Position numbers and translations under genes: made by a program | Notes under the pieces: generated by a model | The model's input: the letters and a program-made list of their open reading frames with translations, nothing else | Databases searched by the model: none | Told to the model about the DNA's origin: nothing | Assembly (NCBI RefSeq): GCF_005116665.1 | Contig: NZ_SWCJ01000015.1 | Location: forward strand, 1 to 64,000 | DNA from: Ferrimonas aestuarii | Lineage (GTDB): Bacteria > Pseudomonadota > Gammaproteobacteria > Enterobacterales > Shewanellaceae | Length of the DNA: 64,000 bases | Direction: 5' to 3' | Shown here: positions 14,375 through 21,363 of the stretch, piece after piece | How positions within the stretch are numbered: the first letter of the stretch is position 1 | How the letters are laid out: every line of letters begins with the position of its first letter

Positions 14375-16161
14375 GAGGCTTTCCTTAGTGGGAGTCGGCA
14401 GATCAATGTCAGACCTTGAGGGCATGAGCACGCCTCAATTTGACCTTGATGCTCTTCAATAATGCGCTTGCAGATGGTCATGCCCAGTCCAAGTCCTTGC
14501 GGCTTATCACTTTCAAAGGGCAGAAACAGGCGCGCAAGTTTTTCTTGGGAGATTTGAGGTCCCTTATCTTGCACTTTTAATGTTAACCACGAGGTGTCGC
14601 TGGTAAGACTAACCTTGAGTTTACGCTCGGCTTTAGGCTGATCTTGCATAGCTTCCATGCCGTTACGCATCAAGTTGACTAGGACTTGTTTCAGCAGTGT
14701 TGGGTCGCCCTGAATGATCAATGTTTTTTGATCATATTCAAGATCAATATGGCAGCTATTATGACGACAGTCGGGGGCCATCAGCGTCAAGGTGTCTTTA
14801 ACGAGTTCAACCATATCAACGGCAGTTGCTTCTGAGTTATGGGCACAGAAATCCCGCAATTTTTGAATGATCTGCCGCGCTCGTTCGGTTTGTTCTCCGA
14901 CCCTTTGTAGCCCTTGATGCAGCTCATCTTTGTTAATTACCTCTGATTCCAGTCGATATTGGCAACCTTGGGTGAGGTAACGAATGCTGGCCAGTGGTTG
15001 ATTCAGTTCGTGAGCGATGCCTGAGGCCATCTCTCCTGTTAGCAGAACCCGCTGTGCTTTGTAAAATCCTCGCTGTTGTTGCTCTAGGTTCTCTTGAGTG
15101 AGGCGATGATCGTCAATTTCCTGCCTAAGCTGGGCTGTACGGCGAGTTACCAAGGCCCTAACTCGAAGATGGTGCAAGTAGGCTAGTAGAGCTAGGGCGG
15201 CAATGGCGGCTAGATAGGGCAGTAGCTCTGGCCAGAAGTCGGTTAGCTCTAGGTCGAAAGGCCAAAGCTGGATGTCTTTAAGTAGGGCGTAAACTTCGCG
15301 GTTATCTACCGGTACTGTCCAGCCGCCATAACGGCCGGTGACGGCGGCGTCGTCTTGAGGGTGTAGGTCGAGAAGCAGCCGAGTCACTTGTCGTGCTAAG
15401 GCCTGTTCGGCATGACCTAAAGCGGACAGAGCGGAGTAAGGGTAGAGCTGGGTACTGGTGGCACAGGGGCTGTCACTGGATTGTTGCAGTACCACGGTGA
15501 GCTCACCTTTCGCAATTAGATTGCTCGCTTCCATGCTTTCCAGCAGGCAGGTCGGGACAATGGCGGCATCGGCGCTGCCACTGATGACGCTATGCAGCAG
15601 CTTGGACTGCGGGTAACCGATAAATTTGAGGTAGGGAAAGTCGCTTAAGGGCGACAATCCATGTTGGTCAATCTCCCGCCAAAAGGCGATAAAGCCGCCA
15701 AACGCTTGTTGGCCCACTGAGACTATCTGAAGTGACTGCAGTGCTCGCCAATCATCCACTTGATGGTTGGCTCGCATGACAACGGCAGAGCCCACGGCTA
15801 GTGCTGGGTTGCGGCCGTTAAGTGGTTTAAGAGTTAACAGTTGGCTGGTGCCGTGACGCTGCTTGAGTTGCAGGGTTTTGACGGCGTTACCAATGAAAAA
15901 GTCAAAGGCCTGATTCTCCACTAACCGGTCTACCTGATGAGGTCGCAGCGCCACTAGCACCAACTGATGCTGCGGTAGGTGCTGATTAAGGTAATCCACC
16001 GTGGGTTGCCAGCGCTGACGTACTTTGACCGGATCATCAAAGGCCAACACTGCCATCCGTACTCGCTCTTTGGCGGCGAGGGTGAAAGGCTGGGCCAGCA
16101 GTATCAGTAGCAGCGGTATTAGCAGTTTATTAATCACGTCAATGGGAACAGATTTTGTCAA
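14371..16161 (-). CDS. TtrS-like sensor histidine kinase with PhnD-type periplasmic domain
   Basis: This 596-residue membrane kinase has an N-terminal signal/anchor (about 10-30). The periplasmic PhnD/TtrS-like binding domain (about 33-295) shows DPVKVRQRWQPTVDYL and FDFFIGNAVKTLQ. The second membrane helix is about 314-330, followed by a helical linker. The DHp domain has His384 in GIAHELNQPLASIRYL, and the ATPase domain has an N-box (LVNLMRNGMEAM) and G2 (GLGLGM). The G1 box reads DKGPQI instead of the usual DxGxG, which is odd. TtrS senses tetrathionate; this ligand is unknown because no tetrathionate reductase is nearby. It is divergent from the porin gene. Confidence 0.88.
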   Translation of the reverse strand: MTKSVPIDVINKLLIPLLLILLAQPFTLAAKERVRMAVLAFDDPVKVRQRWQPTVDYLNQHLPQHQLVLVALRPHQVDRLVENQAFDFFIGNAVKTLQLKQRHGTSQLLTLKPLNGRNPALAVGSAVVMRANHQVDDWRALQSLQIVSVGQQAFGGFIAFWREIDQHGLSPLSDFPYLKFIGYPQSKLLHSVISGSADAAIVPTCLLESMEASNLIAKGELTVVLQQSSDSPCATSTQLYPYSALSALGHAEQALARQVTRLLLDLHPQDDAAVTGRYGGWTVPVDNREVYALLKDIQLWPFDLELTDFWPELLPYLAAIAALALLAYLHHLRVRALVTRRTAQLRQEIDDHRLTQENLEQQQRGFYKAQRVLLTGEMASGIAHELNQPLASIRYLTQGCQYRLESEVINKDELHQGLQRVGEQTERARQIIQKLRDFCAHNSEATAVDMVELVKDTLTLMAPDCRHNSCHIDLEYDQKTLIIQGDPTLLKQVLVNLMRNGMEAMQDQPKAERKLKVSLTSDTSWLTLKVQDKGPQISQEKLARLFLPFESDKPQGLGLGMTICKRIIEEHQGQIEACSCPQGLTLICRLPLRKAS

Positions 16162-16193
16162 TGAATACAGTTTAGCGGCCAGCTTGGGCTTGG

Positions 16194-16213
16194 AATGTGA
16201 GGTGGTTCACCTT
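16194..16213 (+). promoter_or_regulatory. CRP-type site in the kinase/porin intergenic region
   Basis: TGTGA-GGTGGT-TCACC (16196-16211) matches the CRP core TGTGA-N6-TCACA at 9 of 10 positions. Its centre (16203.5) is exactly 30 bp from the centre of the 18-bp motif at 16225-16242, the same spacing as in the flavin-lipoprotein promoter. Confidence 0.7.
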
Positions 16214-16224
16214 AACCCTCGACA

Positions 16225-16242
16225 TACGGAAAACCACTATAT
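16225..16242 (+). promoter_or_regulatory. 18-bp motif shared with the flavin-lipoprotein promoter
   Basis: TACGGAAAACCACTATAT occurs here and, exactly, in reverse complement at 20253-20270. Here it points to the porin gene; there it points to the FMN-binding lipoprotein gene. A likely operator of the adjacent TtrR-like regulator (inference from location, orientation and identity). Confidence 0.72.
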
Positions 16243-16255
16243 CGGCTAAGCAGCG

Positions 16256-16382
16256 GCTTTGATGAACTGTGGTCAACCGCAAAGCATGACTCACCGGGAA
16301 GGGTGAGCCGAAGAAAGTAGCCAGTAAGGATTGCAGTGGCTCTCTTTGCAATGACCGATTGATAAGTATAGGGCGAAGGCCC
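16256..16382 (+). promoter_or_regulatory. Structured leader region before the porin gene
   Basis: Four successive small hairpins are visible: GCTTTG/CAAAGC (16256-16285), CTCACC/GGTGAG (16290-16307), ATTGCA/TGCAAT (16330-16352), and GGGC-GAAG-GCCC (16371-16382) ending just before the Shine-Dalgarno. No known riboswitch class is recognised. Such leaders are common targets of small RNAs in porin mRNAs. Confidence 0.35.
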
Positions 16383-16395
16383 ACGAGGAGTAATG

Positions 16396-17427
16396 ATGAA
16401 ACTCACCCCCATTGCGTTAGGTCTGTTGGCAGCCGTTGCTGGCACTGGTGTTCAAGCGGATGAACTGCAGTTTTATGGTCGAATCGACTATTCGATTACG
16501 AATAGTGATTCTGGCTCGGCCACCCACGATGGTAAGTCCGGTACCACGATGGAGAACAACTTCACCCGTGTTGGTATTCGTGGTGAAGTGCCAATCAATG
16601 ATCAGCTGGCGTTCTTCTATCGTGCTGAAGTGGGATTGAATGGCGATGACCAGACGAAAGATACGGTATCGTCTCGCCCAACATACGCAGGTTTAAAGCA
16701 TACGACGTTAGGATCCATCGCCTTTGGCCGCATCGACCCTGTGTTTAAGATGACCAAAGGTTTTGCAGACGCTTTTGATAATTACAGCACCAAGCACGAT
16801 CGCCTTTTTGCTGGTGATAAGCGCCACGGAGACTCTTTGGAGTATCGCAGCAGTGTATTTAGTGGCGTGCAGTTTGGTGCTAGTTTGATTCTGGAAGACG
16901 ACTACTACAACGATAATGATCCTCGTAAAGACAATGGGAACTACCAGTTAGCGGTTACCTATGGTGATAAGAAGTTCCGTCACTCCAACCTCTACCTTGC
17001 TGCTGCCTACAGTGATGGGGTTGAGGACATAGAGGCCACTCGTGTTGTGGCCCATTACAAGCTAGACAACTGGACCTTTGGCACCATCATGCAGCAGTCT
17101 GAACTGGTAAACCCAAATGCTGCGGGTTATGAGGGGCGAGATGGTTTTGGCTACATCCTAAGTACCACCTACAAACTGGGCGGCTGGAAACTGAAAGCTC
17201 AGTATGGTGAAGATGACTCTGGTACCGGTAAAATTGCCGGCCGAGTCTATGGCAAGCATGGTGACAGCATTGAAACGGCACCAACCGTTAGCCAGTGGGC
17301 GTTAGGTGCTGAGTACTTCTTCTCCAAACAGCTGCGTCTGCACACCGAAGTTGGCCAATTCTCGGTGGATGATTACAGTGAGTTTGATGACACGGTAACC
17401 AGCGTCGGCCTTCGTTTCGATTTCTAA
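16396..17427 (+). CDS. General porin (Gram-negative trimeric type)
   Basis: This 343-residue outer-membrane protein begins with a signal peptide (about 1-21, ending GVQA). It then shows the porin opening strand ELQFYGRIDYSI and alternating amphipathic strands throughout. RVGIRGEVPINDQLAFFYRAEVG and YAGLKHTTLGSIAFGRIDP are the classical porin signature region before the constriction loop. The C-terminus ends GLRFDF with terminal Phe, the barrel-assembly signal. GAGGAG (16385-16390) is better spaced for the second of two adjacent ATGs, hence 16396 rather than 16393. It probably admits the anionic or small-molecule substrate used by the neighbouring respiratory genes (inference). Confidence 0.92.
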   Translation: MKLTPIALGLLAAVAGTGVQADELQFYGRIDYSITNSDSGSATHDGKSGTTMENNFTRVGIRGEVPINDQLAFFYRAEVGLNGDDQTKDTVSSRPTYAGLKHTTLGSIAFGRIDPVFKMTKGFADAFDNYSTKHDRLFAGDKRHGDSLEYRSSVFSGVQFGASLILEDDYYNDNDPRKDNGNYQLAVTYGDKKFRHSNLYLAAAYSDGVEDIEATRVVAHYKLDNWTFGTIMQQSELVNPNAAGYEGRDGFGYILSTTYKLGGWKLKAQYGEDDSGTGKIAGRVYGKHGDSIETAPTVSQWALGAEYFFSKQLRLHTEVGQFSVDDYSEFDDTVTSVGLRFDF

Positions 17428-17440
17428 ATTGTGTGATGAC

Positions 17441-17479
17441 AAAGCCCCAGCAACCGTTCTCCGTTGCTGGGGCTTTTTT
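17441..17479. terminator. Strong bidirectional terminator after the porin gene
   Basis: AAAGCCCCAGCAAC (17441-17454) pairs with GTTGCTGGGGCTTT (17463-17476), followed by T-residues. Confidence 0.93.
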
Positions 17480-17642
17480 GCATCTGGCATTCAAGCTTGT
17501 TGAGCGGGCTGATGATTAACAGCGTTTAGCGGTCGATGGTTGATGGGGACTGCGGCCGGCTGTTGCCGCCGTGTTTTAGGGGCTGCCTTGCTATAGGTGG
17601 AGGGGGCTTTCAACTGGAGCGATTGAAAGCCATTAGGGTTGG

Positions 17643-18779
17643 TTATTGTTGAGTGTAGCGAGAGAAGCCTGAGCTATAGAGGCGATTACCTGACTCATCC
17701 AGTGTCCACATCGCTTCCAAATAAGGGAGGCTTTCGGCGAGCGCTTGAGCTTGCTTGGTGGGCATAAGAAAGAGAGTTGTGGAGAGTACATCCGCAAACA
17801 CATGGTTGCTGGACAGCACTACAGAGGTCGCTACACCACCCTGTTTTGGGTAGAGCGTAGTGGGATCGATGATGTGGTGATATTCCCTGTCACCTACTTG
17901 ATAGTACTTAAGGTAGTTGCCGCTGGTCACTACGGTGATATCTTCCCCCTTAATGACCTCGCTATAGCGAATAGGCAGTTGGTCGCAGCCAGGCAGTTGG
18001 AATTGGTGTTTGCGACAAACTGGATTTTCAATGGCGGTGACAAAGGCACGCTCTTGTGGGTGCTGACCAAAATGGCGAATGTTACCACCTGCATTAATCA
18101 CCACGGAGCGCACGCCTTGATGCTTGAGGTAATTAAGCACCTTTTCCACCATCCAACCTTTGGCGATACCGCCCATATCTAGGCTCATGCCGTCGGCCAT
18201 GGTGACGCTGTGGTTGGTTTTATCCAGCGTGATATTGGAAATTTTTGTGTGGGTAGCAGCTTCTTCTAAGGCTTGTTGGGACGGGATGGCGCAGTGGACT
18301 CCATCTTGCTGTTCACATGTAAATCGCTGCTGACGCCAAAGTTGAACCACAGGGCCGATGGCGATATTGAAATAGCCTTTGGAGATCTCATGCCACTGAA
18401 TGCCCATTTCTATCAGCTCAAATAGTTCAGGTTCGACGTGATGGGTTTGTGTTGGCGCTAGATTGAGAGACTTAATGTTGGTCACGCCTGTATAGGTACT
18501 GTAATCCGATGCCAATTGGTGATAGCGCTTTATCAATTGCAGAGAGTGGCATAAAGCCGCTTGGGCATCAGCGGTACCTGCATCGAATATCTCGATGCCA
18601 ATGGAGGTTCCAAAATAGTCCAGGGTGTAGAGCACGGTGCGATCATCCAGAGTTTGGATGAGACCGTGCTGTTGGCACAAGTTAGTATTTAAGGGCTCAG
18701 ATTGGGCAGTGGCCACAGGGGAACTAAGAGCGGCGATGAGGCCAATAGCGGCCAAAGAGAATTTTGGGAGTGGAGTCAT
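17643..18779 (-). CDS. apbE: ApbE family FAD:protein FMN transferase
   Basis: This 378-residue periplasmic enzyme covalently attaches FMN from FAD to Thr or Ser of target proteins. A signal peptide covers about 1-25 (ends VATA, no lipobox). Family motifs are present: DMGGIAKGWMVEKV, VINAGGNIRHFG, HHIIDPTTLYP, and the C-terminal ADVLSTTLFLM with the metal-site Asp. It lies 55 bases downstream of the FMN-binding lipoprotein gene on the same strand, so its substrate is almost certainly that neighbour. An intercistronic hairpin may lower its expression relative to the substrate gene. Confidence 0.93.
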   Translation of the reverse strand: MTPLPKFSLAAIGLIAALSSPVATAQSEPLNTNLCQQHGLIQTLDDRTVLYTLDYFGTSIGIEIFDAGTADAQAALCHSLQLIKRYHQLASDYSTYTGVTNIKSLNLAPTQTHHVEPELFELIEMGIQWHEISKGYFNIAIGPVVQLWRQQRFTCEQQDGVHCAIPSQQALEEAATHTKISNITLDKTNHSVTMADGMSLDMGGIAKGWMVEKVLNYLKHQGVRSVVINAGGNIRHFGQHPQERAFVTAIENPVCRKHQFQLPGCDQLPIRYSEVIKGEDITVVTSGNYLKYYQVGDREYHHIIDPTTLYPKQGGVATSVVLSSNHVFADVLSTTLFLMPTKQAQALAESLPYLEAMWTLDESGNRLYSSGFSRYTQQ

Positions 18780-18802
18780 AGTAAGACCTTTGACGAAGCA
18801 AA

Positions 18803-18825
18803 CGAGGCTGGAAAAACCAGCCTCG
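18803..18825 (-). terminator. Intercistronic hairpin between the flavin lipoprotein gene and apbE
   Basis: CGAGGCTGG (18803-18811) and CCAGCCTCG (18817-18825) form a 9-bp stem. Read leftward, TTTGCTT follows. It is probably a leaky terminator or an mRNA-stabilising stem setting the substrate-to-enzyme ratio. Confidence 0.55.
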
Positions 18826-18834
18826 CTTTTGGGG

Positions 18835-20166
18835 TTAGTTGTGGCTGCGAACCACCTTGTCTGCCCGCATCTCTTTGTAGAGCAACTGGGCCTGTTCTAA
18901 GTAGCGATCCCATGAATCTGAACGCTTGGTAAAGCCGGTTTGAGCGTAGCTGCCGCTGTCTCCGGTTGCGGGCAGATCGTTGATGTCGAAAATGGAGCCG
19001 CCGTTTTTCACGTGAGCGTTTAAACCATCGAACATGACGTTAAAGCCAATTCGGGCGGGTTCGATGTAGTTGATGGAGTCATATTTGGATTGACGGTAGT
19101 ACTTCTTCAGGGAAGCGTCGCGGATCTCTGACTTGGAGTCGGCAAAGATCTCATCGTAGTAGACGTCAACAATCTCTTGGCTGCCGGTATCTACCACAAA
19201 GCGCAGTACTGAGGTCAGGCCGGTCCAGCGGCCTTTGCTATCAAGCATCTTCTCAGCGTTCTGATACATCCGCAGTGTGGTGCCGCCATCGTTAATGCGA
19301 TCGTAGATCTTGGCGGTTAGCGGTACCATCGATTGCTGAATGGAGTTAGAGGCGCCTGCAACGATGTCCAGCTCTAGGTATTTCAGACGGTTTGGCTGAT
19401 TCAGCTTGTTGGCCAGTTTCGGGTCGTAATCTGGGTTAGGCTCGAAGGTCAGCTTATCTTTTTCGACCATCATCTTTTCCATAGTGAGTGCCGATTGAAC
19501 CCAGGCGGTGCCTTTCTTTTTGCCCATGGAGAAGTTGTACTCAGACATACGTTTGGGCACGTCTTGATACAAGCGAGTGTAGTAGTTTGGACGGCCGCTC
19601 TCCTTAAATTCAGCCAGAATCACGTCCTCTGGATTGGCGCTGTCCAGCACAATGATCATGCTGCCAAGATGCCCCTGACGAAAGCGAGCTTCCTCGTAGT
19701 AGTAGTCGCCCTTAATCAAACCAAGCTGTGGTTGAATGGACCACTTCAACTTGAACTCATCCTGCTGTTTTTCTGATGCGCCAACGCTTTGGTATTCAGG
19801 TTTTGAACCATCGGTTCTTGGCAGTTTGTTGACCGCCTCCAGAATGCCGTTGGAGGAGTAGGTAGAGCCTGAAACCGCATCGATACCTTCATGGCCGTTG
19901 TTTTTTACGATCTGAGGCAGTAGACGCTCCGCATTGAGATATAGAGACTCGGTCTCTTTATGGGACTTGGTAACTGCATTTTGAATGCTGCCGTCTTTAA
20001 CTTCGACTTCAAGGGTGATTTCGCTTTTCTTACCCTTGCCGGAAACTTGGTGGATACCATCAACGTACTTTCCCTGTGGCGCTTGAGAGGCACAGCCAGT
20101 GGCCAAAAGGCTGAGCAGGGCAGCTGCGGTAAGGGTGTAGCGAAGGTGGTGAGTATGTTCTGCCAT
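18835..20166 (-). CDS. FMN-binding lipoprotein (covalently flavinylated, extracytoplasmic)
   Basis: This 443-residue protein has a lipoprotein signal (LLSLLATGC, Cys25). Residues 34-115 form an FMN-binding domain ending DAVSGSTYSSNG, where Thr102 in D-x-x-SG-S-T is the expected ApbE attachment residue. Two further alpha/beta segments (about 140-240 and 290-400) resemble one another weakly (LGSMIIVLDSANPEDVILAEF and TSVLRFVVDTGSQEIVDVYY), suggesting a duplicated non-flavin module. There is no heme or Fe-S motif. It is likely a periplasm-facing electron-transfer flavoprotein of a respiratory branch controlled by the neighbouring two-component system; whether it has reductase activity of its own is unknown. 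Confidence 0.87.
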   Translation of the reverse strand: MAEHTHHLRYTLTAAALLSLLATGCASQAPQGKYVDGIHQVSGKGKKSEITLEVEVKDGSIQNAVTKSHKETESLYLNAERLLPQIVKNNGHEGIDAVSGSTYSSNGILEAVNKLPRTDGSKPEYQSVGASEKQQDEFKLKWSIQPQLGLIKGDYYYEEARFRQGHLGSMIIVLDSANPEDVILAEFKESGRPNYYTRLYQDVPKRMSEYNFSMGKKKGTAWVQSALTMEKMMVEKDKLTFEPNPDYDPKLANKLNQPNRLKYLELDIVAGASNSIQQSMVPLTAKIYDRINDGGTTLRMYQNAEKMLDSKGRWTGLTSVLRFVVDTGSQEIVDVYYDEIFADSKSEIRDASLKKYYRQSKYDSINYIEPARIGFNVMFDGLNAHVKNGGSIFDINDLPATGDSGSYAQTGFTKRSDSWDRYLEQAQLLYKEMRADKVVRSHN

Positions 20167-20252
20167 GGAGGGCTCCTAACTCGTAGATTGATTATTCTGC
20201 AATGGGTCTTGATGACCTTTACTAGCAGACTAATTAATCGTGGATTTGAGCC

Positions 20253-20270
20253 ATATAGTGGTTTTCCGTA
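20253..20270 (-). promoter_or_regulatory. 18-bp motif shared with the porin promoter
   Basis: Read on the minus strand it is TACGGAAAACCACTATAT, identical to 16225-16242. It lies 87-104 bases before the flavin-lipoprotein ATG and points toward it. Confidence 0.72.
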
Positions 20271-20283
20271 GCAGGGTAAGAAC

Positions 20284-20299
20284 AGTGATTGAGTTCACA
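20284..20299 (-). promoter_or_regulatory. CRP-type site upstream of the flavin-lipoprotein gene
   Basis: On the minus strand TGTGA-ACTCAA-TCACT matches TGTGA-N6-TCACA at 9 of 10 positions. Its centre is 30 bp from the centre of the 18-bp motif, exactly as at the porin promoter. The rest of the 366-base gap 20167-20532 shows nothing else recognisable. Confidence 0.7.
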
Positions 20300-20532
20300 G
20301 CTGGCTCGTGACTGATTTTTTTCCCCTTCGATAAACCAGGCGAGGCAGGCTTATAACCTAAACAATTCAAATTATCAGTGGGCGTAATTCAGGCCTAAAT
20401 CCCTTGACAGTGTCTGGCGAAGTCGTAAAAATCAGTTTTATATTTCTAGTTTCTTCGAAGTTTAATTTGAGACTCCGCGTATTGTCCTTATGGCTCGCGG
20501 GCTTCGAAGGTTAACCGATGGTGAGGTTGGTC

Positions 20533-21363
20533 ATGTGTGAGCTTCTAGGGGTGAGTGCCAATGTGGCGATCTCTTCCCGTAAGGTGTTTTCTGTATTGGC
20601 AGAGCGAGGGGGCAACAGCGGCCCCCATAAAGATGGTTGGGGCGTCACCTTCTATGAGGGAGAGCAAGGGCGAGGTTGTCGAACCTTTAAAGATACGGAT
20701 CCTTGCTGCTGCTCAAAAACGTCGGAGTTTGTAAAACAGCAGCCTTTCCCCAGCCAGCTGGTCTTGGCTCACATTCGAGATGCCAATCGCGGCTCTGTCA
20801 GCATGGAAAACACTCACCCCTTTACTCGTGAGCTATGGGGGCGCTGCTGGAACTATGCCCACAATGGCCAATTGGATGCGTTTGAACAGTTGGATACCGG
20901 TGACCATCACCCGCTGGGGCAAACCGACAGTGAGCAGGCGTTCTGTTGGCTGCTTAATCAGATGAAAACAACCTTTGTTACTCCGCCGAGCGATACCCTG
21001 GAACTGATGGAGTTTGTGGCCACGAAAGCGGCTTACCTTAGTACTCTGGGGGTTTTTAATATGCTGCTCAGTGACGGCGAATACCTGTTGGCCTTTTGCG
21101 CCACCAAGTTGTCTTGGGTTACGCGGACGGCACCTTTTGCCTCCGTGGAATTTACCGACGGCGTCGGCAGCCAAAATCTGGCAGCGGAATATCAGGAGCA
21201 GGATGTTATCTCCTTGGTGGCCACCCAGCCACTGACCGATGAACCCTGGTGCCAGCTGCAACAAAACGATTACGCCATTTTTCACCGAGGTCGCTGTATT
21301 CGCTGCAGCGCCCAGAATTCACCAGCCCATCATTTACAAAGCGGTATCAAACAAGATGTCTAA
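20533..21363 (+). CDS. yafJ: YafJ-type class II glutamine amidotransferase domain protein
   Basis: This 276-residue Ntn-hydrolase begins MCELLGVSANV, so removal of Met exposes the catalytic N-terminal Cys. This fixes the start at 20533 rather than the upstream GTG/ATG. Typical motifs are GGNSGPHKDGWGVTFYEG, LAHIRDANRGSVSMENTHPFTREL, YAHNGQLDAFEQL and TDSEQAFCWLL. There is no synthase domain, as in E. coli YafJ, whose reaction is unsettled; a gamma-glutamyl hydrolase or amidase role is plausible. The stop overlaps the start of a glutathione synthetase gene, linking it to gamma-glutamyl thiol metabolism (inference). Confidence 0.9.
   Translation: MCELLGVSANVAISSRKVFSVLAERGGNSGPHKDGWGVTFYEGEQGRGCRTFKDTDPCCCSKTSEFVKQQPFPSQLVLAHIRDANRGSVSMENTHPFTRELWGRCWNYAHNGQLDAFEQLDTGDHHPLGQTDSEQAFCWLLNQMKTTFVTPPSDTLELMEFVATKAAYLSTLGVFNMLLSDGEYLLAFCATKLSWVTRTAPFASVEFTDGVGSQNLAAEYQEQDVISLVATQPLTDEPWCQLQQNDYAIFHRGRCIRCSAQNSPAHHLQSGIKQDV

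Noticed and set aside
16271..16316. CGCAAAGC and flanking stem in the porin leader as a second c-di-GMP-I riboswitch
   Set aside because: Only the 8-base joint resembles GEMM; the GGCAAAC element, the GNRA hairpin and the CCGG-CTAA receptor are missing.
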